From contig NZ_ASXG01000148.1 in the NCBI RefSeq assembly GCF_000411975.1, positions 90,698 to 154,697 of the forward strand: DNA of 64,000 nt, in the 5' to 3' direction. A program made the translations under genes and the position numbers. A model generated the notes under the pieces. The model had not been told where the DNA came from. It did not search any database and saw nothing but the letters and a program-made list of their open reading frames with translations. Shown here piece after piece: positions 1-8,879 of the stretch. The stretch comes from Amycolatopsis orientalis DSM 43388 (GTDB lineage: Bacteria > Actinomycetota > Actinomycetes > Mycobacteriales > Pseudonocardiaceae). The stretch's first letter is position 1. Every line of letters starts with the position of its first letter.

Positions 1-987
1 CGGCCGGTTCACGCCCTTGAGCACCGCTTGGCGCACCTTCTGGTCGGCGAGGACGCCGCGCGTGGTGTTCGCGTGCAGGTTGAACACGATGCCCGGGTTC
101 GGCCGCACCGGTTCGGTGAATCCGTTGCCGGAGAACTGCGGTTCGTCCACCGGCTGGACGTCGGTGATCGCGTCGAGCTGGCCGGACGTCAGGCTGCCCG
201 ACCGAACGCCCGGCTCCGGCACGACCCGGAAGTCGATTTTGTCGACGTACGCCTCGCCCTGGTGCCGCCACAACGGCGAACCCCAGTGGTAGCCGGTGCG
301 CTTGCTGAGCACGATGTCCTGGTTCGGCTTCAGGCTGGTGAACACGAACGGACCGGAGCCGATCAGCCCGGTGCCCTGGCAGCGCTGCTCGGCGGTGTGC
401 CGGAACGCCGCGGGCGCGAGCACGCCGAGCGACATCGTGGAGCTGGCCTGCAGGAACTGCGCGCTGGGCTGGCTGAAGTCGAGCCGGACGGTAGCCGGGT
501 CGACCACCGTCGCGCCGCGGTAGGCGGCCAGGTAGCTGGACCCGAGCAGCGCCTTCGCGCCGAGTGCCTTGATGCCGTCGAAGCTGGTCTTGACCGCGGC
601 GGCGTCCACCGGGGAGCCGTCGGAGAACGTCGCGCCGGAGCGGAGATGGAAGGTGAAGCTCGTCGAATCGGGGCTGACCGTCCAGCGGTCGGCGAGCCAC
701 GGCGTGATCGCGCCGGTCTTCGGGTCCTGGTCGGTGAGCGAATCGACCAGCTGGCGGCCGACGTTCACCGAGGCGTTCGTGCTGACCTGCTGCGGGTCGA
801 TGCAGTCCGGATTGGACGAGATGCCCAGCCGGAGCGTGCCGCCCGGGCGCGGGGGACCGGCGTCCTGCGGGCTGGCCCCGCCCGCCGTGCCGCACGCGGC
901 GAGCAGCAGCGGAAGGGCCAGTGCGAAGGCGAAACGGGACCGCGCGGGAGCGGGGCGCGCGAGCCGGGACGGGGTGTGGCGGGGCAC
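1..987 (-). CDS. ABC transporter substrate-binding protein, family 5 (partial)
   Basis: Reading the minus strand from a GTG at 987 gives 329 codons that run off the left edge, so the C-terminus is missing. The start is supported by GGAGGAA about five bases upstream. The N-terminus is a lipoprotein signal: an Arg-rich start, a hydrophobic stretch and the lipobox LLAACG at about residues 29-34. Then come PGGTLRLGISS and the features of the SBP_bac_5 fold (peptide/nickel/opine-binding proteins): TPWLADRWTVSPD, then FTFHLRSGATFSDGSPV. It should be a membrane-anchored binding protein of a Dpp/Opp-type importer whose permease genes would lie left of the window. The ligand cannot be predicted. Confidence 0.9.
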   Translation of the reverse strand, partial: MPRHTPSRLARPAPARSRFAFALALPLLLAACGTAGGASPQDAGPPRPGGTLRLGISSNPDCIDPQQVSTNASVNVGRQLVDSLTDQDPKTGAITPWLADRWTVSPDSTSFTFHLRSGATFSDGSPVDAAAVKTSFDGIKALGAKALLGSSYLAAYRGATVVDPATVRLDFSQPSAQFLQASSTMSLGVLAPAAFRHTAEQRCQGTGLIGSGPFVFTSLKPNQDIVLSKRTGYHWGSPLWRHQGEAYVDKIDFRVVPEPGVRSGSLTSGQLDAITDVQPVDEPQFSGNGFTEPVRPNPGIVFNLHANTTRGVLADQKVRQAVLKGVNRP

Positions 988-1244
988 GGAGTTCCTCCAG
1001 CGGGGACGGATCGGATGCGTCCAGCTCAACCGTTCGCGGCGGTTCGCTGAAGCCCGTCCCAGCAGGTGAACCGGCGTCCCGCGATCCGGCCGCGGGCGGG
1101 GATTCCGGTTGACGGGCAAGGGAAAGCGTGGCCCGCGCCCGCGTGATAACCGGCGGGGGTTTGTTCGGCGAGCAGGTCCGGAGAGCGGGAGCCCGCGCCG
1201 GTGTGCTGGAAAAACCGGTTGCGCGGCGGAGAAGACTGGCGGAC

Positions 1245-2465
1245 ATGGCGGGGCGGGGTGGGAGAGGGCCGGCGTGGGTCCGGCTGCAAGCGGTGGCGGT
1301 GTCCGGTTCGACCTGCGAAGGGCTTTTGCTTGCCGCGCTGCCCTTGCTGGCCGTTTCGATCACCACCGACCCGCGTGCGGTGTCCTTGGTGAACGTCGCC
1401 GGCCAGGCGCCGTGGCTGCTGCTTTCGCTGTTCGCCGGAGTGGTGATCGACCGGGTCCGGCGGACGACCGTGCTCGCCTCCGCCTACGCGGTGCAGATCG
1501 CCGCCGCGCTCGCGCTGGCGGTGCTGGGCTCCACCGGTTCGCTGACCCTGCCCGCACTGCTGGCGGTGGCCTTCGTGCTCACCACCGCGCAGGTTTTCGG
1601 GGACGGCGCGGCGGGCTCGGTGGTCCCCGAGGTCGTCTCGCCGGATCAGCTCAACATGGCCAATTCCCGGCTGCAGGTGATCGACCGCGGCCTGGTCCAG
1701 TTCGTGGTGCCGCCCGCAACCGGGCTGCTGATCGGGATCAGCGCGGGACTGCCCGCGTGGCTGGCGGCCGTCGCCGCGCTCGCGGCCTTAGTGCTGGCAC
1801 GCGGGATTCCCTCGGCGAAACCGGTGCGCACGCCCGCGCATCCGCTCAAGGACGTGACGGCGGGGCTGCGTTATCTCGTCGGCACGCCGCTGCTGCGGTC
1901 GATCACCGTCACGGTCGCGCTGGGCTCGTTCGCGGCGGCCGCGGGCAACTCGATGCTCGTCCTCTACGCCACGAAGGAACTGCGTCTCGCCCCGTTCGGC
2001 TACGGCGTGCTGCTGGCCTGCCTCGCGGTCGGCTGGGTGGCGTCGTCGTTCTTCGTGGACCGGTTCGTGCGGCGGTTCGGCGACTCGACGGCCATGCGGA
2101 TCGCCCAGGCGTGCGCGGTGCTGAGCCAGCTGCTGATCGCGGTCGTGCCCCCGTGGCCGGTGCTGGTCGGCGCGGTGCTGGTCTTCCTGACCGGGACGAC
2201 GCTGATCTGGAACGTGTGCTCGCAGTCCAGCCGCCAGCGATTCACCCCGTCGGAGCTGCTGGGCCGGGTGCTGACCAGCCACCGGGCGCTGGCCTGGGGC
2301 CTCACCCCGCTGGGCGCGCTCGCCGGCGGGTTCGTCGCGGTGCACTGGGGCTTGCGCGGGGTGTGGGTGATGGCGGCGGCGGTCCAGCTGCTCGGGACGG
2401 CGCTCGTGTGGCGGCAGCTGTCCCCGGCGGCGTTCCGGGAGGCAGAGGCCGCGATGGCGCGCTGA
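1245..2465 (+). CDS. MFS transporter, enterobactin exporter/macrolide efflux-like
   Basis: A 406-residue protein with about 12 hydrophobic segments and the layout of MFS_3 (EntS-like) exporters. The loop DRVRRTTVLASAY after the second segment resembles the conserved motif A. A second half begins near LRYLVGTPLLRSITV. I chose the ATG at 1245 because the hydrophobic part starts about 15 residues later; an in-frame start at 1128 would add a basic, low-complexity N-terminus. The Shine-Dalgarno sequence is weak. The gene ends 4 bp from the 3' end of msrA on the other strand. The substrate is unknown; drug or siderophore export is the family's usual role. Confidence 0.85.
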   Translation: MAGRGGRGPAWVRLQAVAVSGSTCEGLLLAALPLLAVSITTDPRAVSLVNVAGQAPWLLLSLFAGVVIDRVRRTTVLASAYAVQIAAALALAVLGSTGSLTLPALLAVAFVLTTAQVFGDGAAGSVVPEVVSPDQLNMANSRLQVIDRGLVQFVVPPATGLLIGISAGLPAWLAAVAALAALVLARGIPSAKPVRTPAHPLKDVTAGLRYLVGTPLLRSITVTVALGSFAAAAGNSMLVLYATKELRLAPFGYGVLLACLAVGWVASSFFVDRFVRRFGDSTAMRIAQACAVLSQLLIAVVPPWPVLVGAVLVFLTGTTLIWNVCSQSSRQRFTPSELLGRVLTSHRALAWGLTPLGALAGGFVAVHWGLRGVWVMAAAVQLLGTALVWRQLSPAAFREAEAAMAR

Positions 2466-2469
2466 GCCG

Positions 2470-2970
2470 TCAGGCGCGTTTCGGGAGTTTCCAGCCGGGG
2501 CGGGGGAAGTGGCAGGTGTAGCCGTTGGGGTAGCGCTGGAGGTAGTTCTGGTGTTCGGGTTCGGCTTCCCAGAAGTCGCCGGCGGGGGTGACTTCGGTGA
2601 CGACCTTGCCGGGCCAGAGTCCGGAGGCGTCGACGTCGGCGATGGTGTCTTCGGCGATGCGTTTCTGCTCGTCGGTGGTGTAGAAGACGGCGGAGCGGTA
2701 GCTGGTGCCGATGTCGTTGCCTTGCCGGTTTTTCGTGGTGGGGTCGTGGACCTGGAAGAAGAATTCGAGCAGGGCGCGGAAGTCGGTCTGTTCGGGGTCG
2801 TAGGTGACTTCGATGGTTTCGGCGTGGGTGCCGTGGTTGCGGTAGGTGGCGTGGGGGACGTCGCCGCCGCTGTAGCCGACGCGGGTGGCGGTGACGCCGG
2901 GCTGGTGGCGGAACAGCTCCTCCATGCCCCAGAAACACCCGCCGGCCAGAATCGCTTTCTCTTCCGCCAT
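2470..2970 (-). CDS. msrA: Peptide-methionine (S)-S-oxide reductase MsrA
   Basis: A 166-residue protein with the MsrA active-site motif GCFWGMEELF at residues 11-20 (Cys12 nucleophile), then VGYSGG, a conserved YRNHGTHAE region and QYL-type QNYLQRYPNGY near the C-terminus. MsrA reduces the S-epimer of methionine sulfoxide in the cytoplasm using thioredoxin. The ATG at 2970 has GGAGG four bases upstream. Codons are strongly C-ending. The gene ends 4 bp from the MFS gene without a visible hairpin. Confidence 0.96.
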   Translation of the reverse strand: MAEEKAILAGGCFWGMEELFRHQPGVTATRVGYSGGDVPHATYRNHGTHAETIEVTYDPEQTDFRALLEFFFQVHDPTTKNRQGNDIGTSYRSAVFYTTDEQKRIAEDTIADVDASGLWPGKVVTEVTPAGDFWEAEPEHQNYLQRYPNGYTCHFPRPGWKLPKRA

Positions 2971-3008
2971 GTCGCCTCCTCCGTGCTCGAACCGCTTCGC
3001 CTGCCATG

Positions 3009-3896
3009 CTAGTCGCCGGGCAGCAGCCCGAGGACCAGGGCGAGCGGCGGCCACGCGTCCCGCCCGCCCCGAGTGCAGGCGAACGCGCGCAGCCGGACGT
3101 CCGGCCCGGTCAGCGGCAGGACCGCGACGTCGGGCCGGGTCGGCCAGGACTCCGGCAGCAGGCCGACCCCGCCGCCCGCCGCGATCAGGTCCTGCACCAG
3201 GTCCAGGTTGTCCGCGCGGTGGGTGAACCGCGGCGAGAACCCGGCCATCGACGCCAGCGTGCCGACGACGGTTTCGTCCGCGCCGTTGCGCGAGTTGCCG
3301 ATCCAGTCCCGGTCGCGGAACGCGGTGAACACGTCCAGGGTTCCCTTGCCGCGCAACGGGTGCGCGTCCGCGCGCGGCACCGCGAGACCCCACGGTGCGG
3401 TCCACAGCGGACGGACGGCGAGTGACGGGTCGGCGGTCGCGGGCGCGAGGTTGTAGTCGTAGGTGAGCGCGAGATCGATGTCGTCGGTCCGCAGCTGCGC
3501 CAGCGCTTCGGCGGGTTCGTGCTCGCTGATCACCACGCGGACCCGCGGATGCCGCTGCGCGAGGAGGTCCGCGACCGGGAGCACCGCGTGCCGCACCCCG
3601 GTCCCGAACCCGGCGACGCGCACGGTTCCGGCGGGTTCGGCTTCGGGATCGAGGTCGACCCGGGCCGCCTCGACCGCCGCCAGGATCGTCACGGCGTGCT
3701 CGGCGAGCCGCCGTCCGGCCGGAGTCAGCCGTACCCGGCGGCCGTCCGGCTCCAGCAGCGCGGCACCGGTTTCCTTGGCCAGCACCGAGATCTGCTGCGA
3801 GACGGTCGAGGTTGTGGTTTCGAGCACGTCCGCGACCGCGCGCATCGAACCGAGCCGCGACAACTCGAGAAGGAACTGCAGCCTGCGGGTGTCCAT
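3009..3896 (-). CDS. LysR-family transcriptional regulator
   Basis: A 295-residue protein. The N-terminal helix-turn-helix runs over about residues 1-60 (LQFLLELSRLGSMRAVADVL, then TSTVSQQISVLAKETG). A type 2 periplasmic-binding-like effector domain follows from about residue 90 (TVRVAGFGTGVRHAVLP). It is divergent from the EamA transporter gene, with 84 bp between the starts, the usual arrangement of a LysR regulator and its target exporter. The effector is unknown; amino acids or metabolites exported by the EamA protein are the natural guess. Confidence 0.9.
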   Translation of the reverse strand: MDTRRLQFLLELSRLGSMRAVADVLETTTSTVSQQISVLAKETGAALLEPDGRRVRLTPAGRRLAEHAVTILAAVEAARVDLDPEAEPAGTVRVAGFGTGVRHAVLPVADLLAQRHPRVRVVISEHEPAEALAQLRTDDIDLALTYDYNLAPATADPSLAVRPLWTAPWGLAVPRADAHPLRGKGTLDVFTAFRDRDWIGNSRNGADETVVGTLASMAGFSPRFTHRADNLDLVQDLIAAGGGVGLLPESWPTRPDVAVLPLTGPDVRLRAFACTRGGRDAWPPLALVLGLLPGD

Positions 3897-3980
3897 GACC
3901 CGATTGTTCAGGATTTCCGGACGATACGTCCAGCATTGGCACGTGGACACGAACGGTCCGGATGCGTTCTCCTGGAAAGC

Positions 3981-4838
3981 GTGCTTCCCTCCACTCCCCG
4001 CGCCGGCGCCGTCCTCGCCGTCGGCGCCATGCTGTCCGTCCAGCTCGGACTGGCGGTTTCGGTCAGTCTCGCGAACCAGATCGGGCCGGCCGGCGTCGCG
4101 TGGCTGCGGCTGGCCTGGGCCGGCGTGCTGCTCCTGGTGCTCGTGCGGCCGCGCCCGTCGGCGTTCCGGCGTCCGGCGTTGCTGGCGTGTGCCGTGCTCG
4201 GCTTCGCCACGGCCGGGATGACGATCCTGTTCATGGTCGCCGCGACCCGGCTGCCGCTGGGCACGGCGAGCGCGCTGGAATTCCTCGGCCCGCTGACGGT
4301 CGCGATCGTCCGCGGCCGGAGCGGCGCCCGGGCGTGGCCGGTGCTGGCGGCGGCCGGGGTGGTGCTGCTGACCCAGCCGTGGCAGGGCGGGACCGACTTG
4401 GTCGGCGTCGGCTGCGCGCTCGCCGCGGCGGCCTGCTGGGGCGCCTACATCGTGCTGACGCAGCGAGTCGGCGACGAGGTGTCGGGCCTGCGCGGGCTGG
4501 CGGTGTCGATGCCGGTGGCCGGTCTGGTCGCCACGGTGGTGCACGGTCCGGCGGTGGCCGACCAGGTGACGTGGCCGCTGCTGCTCGCCGGGCTCGGGCT
4601 CGCGGTGCTCGTTCCGGTGGTGCCGTTCAGCCTGGAAATGATGGCGTTGCGCCGGTTGACGACCTCGGCGTTCGGCACGCTGATGAGCCTGGAACCGGCG
4701 ATCGCGCTGGTGCTGGGGCTGATCGTGCTGCACCAGGCGCCGAATCTCGCCGCGGTGGCCGGGATCGCCTTCGTGGTGGCCGCCGGCGTCGGCGCGGAAC
4801 GGACCGGGGCGCGGGAACCGGTGAAGACCGCCGTCTAG
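3981..4838 (+). CDS. EamA/DMT-family (RhtA-like) transporter
   Basis: A 285-residue protein with about ten transmembrane segments in two EamA repeats, for example LSVQLGLAVSVSLANQIG and later CALAAAACWGAYIVLTQRVG. This matches the RhtA/YdcZ-like drug/metabolite transporters that export threonine, homoserine or other small metabolites. I placed the start at a GTG (3981) preceded by GGAAAG because it leaves a short N-terminus before the first membrane segment; an ORF open further upstream overlaps the divergent LysR gene and is not credible. It is probably controlled by that LysR regulator. Confidence 0.86.
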   Translation: MLPSTPRAGAVLAVGAMLSVQLGLAVSVSLANQIGPAGVAWLRLAWAGVLLLVLVRPRPSAFRRPALLACAVLGFATAGMTILFMVAATRLPLGTASALEFLGPLTVAIVRGRSGARAWPVLAAAGVVLLTQPWQGGTDLVGVGCALAAAACWGAYIVLTQRVGDEVSGLRGLAVSMPVAGLVATVVHGPAVADQVTWPLLLAGLGLAVLVPVVPFSLEMMALRRLTTSAFGTLMSLEPAIALVLGLIVLHQAPNLAAVAGIAFVVAAGVGAERTGAREPVKTAV

Positions 4839-4861
4839 CCGGCGCGCTCTACGCTGGCGGC

Positions 4862-5488
4862 ATGCAGGTGGAAATCTGGAGCGACGTCGTGTGCCCGTGG
4901 TGCTACCTCGGGAAGGCGCGGTTCGAGAAGGCGCTGGCCGGATTCGAGCACCGGGACGAGGTGACCGTCACTTACCGGTCGTTCGAGCTGGACCCCGGGA
5001 AGACCGGGACCGAGCCGCTGCTGGACATGCTCACCGCGAAGTACGGTCCGCAGGCCGCCGAGATGGAGCAGCGGGTCGCCGGGCTCGCGGAGGCGGAAGG
5101 ACTCGGCTACCGGACGGACCGGGAAATCGGCAACACCTTCGACGCGCACCGCCTGCTGCACCTGGCTCGCGAGAAGGGACTCGAGACCGAGATGGTGTCG
5201 GCGTTGTTCCGCGCGAATTTCGCCGAAGCTCGCGACGTGTTCACTCCGGGGGTGCTGGCCGACGTCGCCGAGGAGGCCGGCTTGCCGCGCGCGGAAGCCG
5301 AAGCGGTGCTGGCGGATTCGTCGCGGTACGCGGACGCGGTCCGGGCCGAAGAGCGGGAAGCCGCGGAACTGGGCGCGGGCGGCGTGCCGTTTTTCGTGCT
5401 GGGACGGCGGTTCGGCGTTTCCGGCGGACAGCCGGTCGAGGTTTTCGCGCAGGCGCTGGAAAAGGCCTGGGAGGCGGCCGCCGGGTGA
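4862..5488 (+). CDS. DsbA-family oxidoreductase, FrnE-like
   Basis: A 208-residue thioredoxin-fold protein starting at the ATG at 4862. The motif DVVCPWCYLGK at residues 8-18 carries the CPWC redox pair typical of FrnE/2-hydroxychromene-2-carboxylate isomerase-like DsbA proteins. The helical insert contains TFDAHRLLHLA, and the C-terminal GVPFFVLGRRFGVSGGQP supplies the cis-proline loop. There is no signal peptide, so it is cytoplasmic. FrnE relatives act in oxidative-stress tolerance or polyketide redox steps. It follows the EamA gene by 23 bp and could be cotranscribed. Confidence 0.93.
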   Translation: MQVEIWSDVVCPWCYLGKARFEKALAGFEHRDEVTVTYRSFELDPGKTGTEPLLDMLTAKYGPQAAEMEQRVAGLAEAEGLGYRTDREIGNTFDAHRLLHLAREKGLETEMVSALFRANFAEARDVFTPGVLADVAEEAGLPRAEAEAVLADSSRYADAVRAEEREAAELGAGGVPFFVLGRRFGVSGGQPVEVFAQALEKAWEAAAG

Positions 5489-5500
5489 TCGGTTCGCTGG

Positions 5501-5989
5501 TCAGTCGGACCAGGTGCTGAGCCGGTTGAGCAGTCGTTCGAGCACCTCGGGGTCGGCGGTGACGGGTTCGCCGGAGACGGGTTCGTCGACGAGGGTGCGC
5601 CGGTCGCCGCGGCGGGGCAGCCGGACCTGTCCGGCGGAAATGCCGCCGGGCAGGGGGAGTTCGCACCAGGTGGTGCGGCCGCGGTCGCCGGTGCGCACGC
5701 CGATCCGTTCGTCGCGCGGCGGGTTCGGGGCGACGAGGTCGTCGTCGACCTCGACGACGAGCCGGTCGCCGCGCAGCTGGAGCCGGACGGTGACGAAGGC
5801 GGGCGCGGACGGGCTGCTCTGGTCGACGACGTCGCCGACGAGCCGGACCGCGGCGTGCGTGACCTGCTCCAGCATCGCCAGCAGCGACCAGTCGGTCAGG
5901 ATCAGGCGGACGAACAGCTCGGTGCACGGGACCGCGCTCGGCTGCGCCACCAGCCGGAGGTCGTCCACCTGGGTAGTGCGCGTGCTCAA
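5501..5989 (-). CDS. Hypothetical protein, possible anti-sigma/ATPase-like regulator
   Basis: A 162-residue protein read from a TTG start with GGAAGGTG about six bases upstream. The first half (CTELFVRLILTDWSLLAMLE, then ATHAAV-like helices) resembles the N-terminal part of HATPase_c_2 anti-sigma regulators common in actinomycetes, and VTVRLQLRGDRLVVEVDDD resembles their central strand and D-box. I do not see a complete ATP-binding G-box, so it may be a degenerate member that does not bind ATP. It is convergent with the DsbA-like gene. The function is not assigned. Confidence 0.7.
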   Translation of the reverse strand: MSTRTTQVDDLRLVAQPSAVPCTELFVRLILTDWSLLAMLEQVTHAAVRLVGDVVDQSSPSAPAFVTVRLQLRGDRLVVEVDDDLVAPNPPRDERIGVRTGDRGRTTWCELPLPGGISAGQVRLPRRGDRRTLVDEPVSGEPVTADPEVLERLLNRLSTWSD

Positions 5990-6176
5990 GCGTCACCTTC
6001 CTCCTCGGCGAGCGGTCCGATCGGCCGGGACCGTGCGGGCATCATGCCACCGCCGCCGGACCGCGCTGCGGCGGGAGGGCGGTGTCCGGGAGAACCGCAG
6101 GTCACCGGGCCGGGCGTGCTTCCGGCCGGCGGGAGCGCTCGGCCCGCGTCCACAGTGGAGCTCCTAGGCTGGCCGC

Positions 6177-6638
6177 ATGTCGGCAGAATCGGCCCGGTGG
6201 GCGATCCACGATCTGATCATGACCTACGCCGCTCGCATCGACGCGGGCGATCTCGCCGGGGTGGGCGAGTTGTTCCGCGAGGGCACGCTGCACAGCGGCG
6301 GGCGGCGTACCGGGCGGGAAGCCGTGGAGAACTGGTTCCGCGACATCCTCATCCTCCACCCCGACGGCACGCCGAGGACCCGCCACGCGACGACGAACGT
6401 CCGGATCACAGTCGACGAGGACGACGACACCGCCTCCGCGCACAGCTACTTCACCGTTTTCCAAGCCGCGGCGGAGCTTCCGCTGCAGCCGATCGCGGCC
6501 GGGCACTACGACGACAAGTTTCTCCGGCGCGGAGACGAATGGCGGTTCGCGGAGCGGACGCCGGTGCTGCACCTGACCGGGGACCTGACCCGGCACCTCC
6601 GGCTGGACGTGCTGCGGGCGGCCAGCCCGGGAGGGTGA
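6177..6638 (+). CDS. SnoaL-like/NTF2-fold protein
   Basis: A 153-residue protein with the NTF2/SnoaL_4 layout: helix IHDLIMTYAARIDAGDLAGV, then LFREGTLH, GREAVENWFRDIL, and strands ending DEWRFAERTPVLHLTGDLT. Members include beta subunits of ring-hydroxylating oxygenases, dehydratases and cyclases, as well as many uncharacterised proteins. The ATG at 6177 is the first sensible start. It stands alone with no oxygenase alpha subunit beside it, so the substrate is open. Confidence 0.82.
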   Translation: MSAESARWAIHDLIMTYAARIDAGDLAGVGELFREGTLHSGGRRTGREAVENWFRDILILHPDGTPRTRHATTNVRITVDEDDDTASAHSYFTVFQAAAELPLQPIAAGHYDDKFLRRGDEWRFAERTPVLHLTGDLTRHLRLDVLRAASPGG

Positions 6639-6695
6639 CCGGGTGGTCCAGACCGCGCCAGGCGGCTGCCCCGAAAGGCGAGCGGCTCGGGCAGG

Positions 6696-7580
6696 TCACT
6701 CCTGCTTGCTCAGCTTCCGCCGCAACCCCCGCCCGGCGGCCAGCGTCGGGAAGGCCAGCACCGCGCCCGCTCCGAGCGGGATTCCCTGCTGCCACGCGGG
6801 AGCCCCGAGCGCGGCGGGCGCGGCCTGCGGGTCGTGGTCGCTGACGCCGCCCCACCGCGACGGCGGCAGGACGATCACCCGGGCCTTGCCGATGACGTCG
6901 TCCACCGGAACCGTGCCGTTCAGCCCGCCGCCGCCCTGGCAGCGGGAGTCGCACGAGTTCTCGCGGTTGTCGCCCATCACCCAGAGGCTTCCCTTCGGGA
7001 CGGTCACCGGGGCGAACGTCTGGCGCGCCGTCGGCGGCTGCTCCAGCCAGTGCACGTACGGCTCGTCGAGCGGCTTCCCGTCGACCAGCACGCGGCCCTG
7101 CGGGTCGCAGCACTGGACGGTCTGGCCGCCGACGGCGATCACGCGTTTCACGAAGTCGCGTTCGTCCGGCGGTGCGAAGCCGACCAGCGAACCGAGGCCG
7201 CGCAACGCCTTCGTGAAGATGTTGCCCGGCTCCTGCGGGGCGATCTCGTTCGCGCTCCACGACTGCGGGCCGCGGAACACGATGACGTCGCCCGGCGCGG
7301 GGTCGGTGAAATCGTAGGTGACGCGGTCGACGACGACCCGGTCGCCGAAACAGCCGTCGCAGCCGTGCAGCGTCGTCTCCATCGACGCCGACGGGATCAG
7401 GAACACCTTCGCGACGAACTGCTGGATCAGGATCGTCAGCACCAGCGCGATCCCGATGAGGATCGGCAGCTCCTGCCAGAACGGCCGCTTCCGGCGGCCC
7501 TTCGTGCGCGGTTCCTCCGCGTCCGGACGGTCGGATCCGGGCTCGCCGGGGGCGGGGACTGGGGGGATCGGGTCGGCCAC
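6696..7580 (-). CDS. lepB: Signal peptidase I
   Basis: A 294-residue type I signal peptidase. After a charged N-terminus (residues 1-35) there is one membrane anchor (LPILIGIALVLTILIQQFVA). The catalytic serine is in IPSASMETTL, and box D carries the catalytic lysine in RDFVKRVIAVGG. Box E is MGDNRENSCDSR. Extra Cys residues sit in HGCDGCFGD and QCCDPQ. A second hydrophobic stretch near the C-terminus may be another membrane segment. It cleaves signal peptides of exported preproteins at the outer face of the membrane. The start is GTG at 7580. It is not next to rplS or rnhB here, its usual neighbours in actinobacteria. Confidence 0.96.
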   Translation of the reverse strand: MADPIPPVPAPGEPGSDRPDAEEPRTKGRRKRPFWQELPILIGIALVLTILIQQFVAKVFLIPSASMETTLHGCDGCFGDRVVVDRVTYDFTDPAPGDVIVFRGPQSWSANEIAPQEPGNIFTKALRGLGSLVGFAPPDERDFVKRVIAVGGQTVQCCDPQGRVLVDGKPLDEPYVHWLEQPPTARQTFAPVTVPKGSLWVMGDNRENSCDSRCQGGGGLNGTVPVDDVIGKARVIVLPPSRWGGVSDHDPQAAPAALGAPAWQQGIPLGAGAVLAFPTLAAGRGLRRKLSKQE

Positions 7581-8010
7581 GCCGTCAGGCTACCCAGATC
7601 CGCCCGCCCGGCGGCGGACCGCGCGCGGCCACGATCGGGGGGTCGTGCCGGCGATCGGGACGCAACCGGAGATTCCGCCCTCGCGGAAGGAAAACGGGCC
7701 GGGGTCGGGGGAGTGCTCCGGAATCCGGTGCGAGAGCCGAGGCGGAACGGCGAACGCCGCTGGGCACCGGAGCGTCCGCTGACCGATCGCTGCCGGATGT
7801 GCGCTCAATGCGCAACCCGCTGGCTCCGCGGGTTCCGGCGGCGAACGAGCGAGGCGCCGGATCGCGGTGCCGCGCGCCCCGCAGACGCCGTTCGGGCAGA
7901 GATCGGGCGGTCTGGCCGGTGCGGAGGGCCTCGAATCGACCCCGCTGAGGCCGGTGTCCGGAGACTCTTCGCGCTGGCCTGCCTTCGCCGGGAAACTCCG
8001 GCGGAGGCGG
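7581..8010. other. 430-bp non-coding stretch
   Basis: Between the lepB start and the 3' end of the enoyl-CoA hydratase gene I see no reading frame with a recognisable protein, no strong hairpin and no repeat shared with the rest of the window. Open frames crossing it are antisense or out-of-frame extensions of the neighbours. It must contain the lepB promoter, but I could not pick a convincing -35/-10 pair. Confidence 0.6.
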
Positions 8011-8775
8011 CTAGTTCTCGAACGACCCGTGCCTGCCCGCGCCCTCGGCGAACCTCGTGGCTCCCGCGATGCTGTCCGTGCGCAGGGACTGCATCCCGTG
8101 CCGGAATTCGTTGTCCAAGGCGGATTCCTCGCTCAACGACTCGTTTTCCAGCAAGGCCGCGCGGTCCTCGCGCAGGCAGGTCTGCGGGAACGCGGCGATT
8201 TCCCTGGCGAGCGCGACCGCCGCGGGCACGGCCTGCCCGCTCGGCACGACGCGATTCGCCAGCCCGATCCGGTGTGCTTCCTCCGCGTCGACCGGGCGTC
8301 CGGTGAGCACCAGATCGAGCGCGCGGCTCCGGCCGATCAGCCGCGGCAGCCGCACCGTGCCGCCGTCGATCAGCGGGACGCCCCAGCGCCGGCAGAACAC
8401 GCCGAACACCGCCGTTTCGTCCGCGATCCGGAGGTCGGCCCAGATCGCCAGCTCCAGTCCGCCCGCGACGGCGTGGCCGGACACCGCCGCGAGCACCGGC
8501 TTGCGCAACCGCAGGCGCGTCGGCCCCATCGGGCCGTCGCCGTCCGGTTCGGTGCGGTTGCCGCGGCCCTCGCTCACCGCCTTGAGGTCCGCGCCCGCGC
8601 AGAACGTTCCGCCGACTCCGTAGAGCACCGCCACTGACGCTTCCGAGGCGTCGAATTCCCGGAAGGCGTCGGCCAATGCCTCGGCAGTGGCGCGATCGAC
8701 GGCGTTGCGGCGCTCCGGCCGGTTGATGCCGATGGTGGTGACCGGACCGTCGTGCTCGACCAGCACAGTGCTCAC
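8011..8775 (-). CDS. Enoyl-CoA hydratase/isomerase family protein
   Basis: A 254-residue crotonase-fold protein. GINRPERRNAVDRATAEAL marks the N-terminus, GGTFCAGADLKAV is the first oxyanion-hole segment and AVSGHAVAGGLELA the second. The catalytic Glu region is present as WADLRIADETAVFGVFCRR. GTG at 8775 has AGGAGG six bases upstream. Crotonase homologues hydrate or isomerise acyl-CoAs; this one cannot be assigned to a pathway from context. Confidence 0.93.
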   Translation of the reverse strand: MSTVLVEHDGPVTTIGINRPERRNAVDRATAEALADAFREFDASEASVAVLYGVGGTFCAGADLKAVSEGRGNRTEPDGDGPMGPTRLRLRKPVLAAVSGHAVAGGLELAIWADLRIADETAVFGVFCRRWGVPLIDGGTVRLPRLIGRSRALDLVLTGRPVDAEEAHRIGLANRVVPSGQAVPAAVALAREIAAFPQTCLREDRAALLENESLSEESALDNEFRHGMQSLRTDSIAGATRFAEGAGRHGSFEN

Positions 8776-8879
8776 GCGGGCCTCCTGCGGAAGAAGCGGA
8801 TGTCCGGGCAGCATGCCACGGCCCGTAGGCTCCGGCACTGGAATCGGCACCGGGCAGGCACGGGAAGGGGACCGCGGGA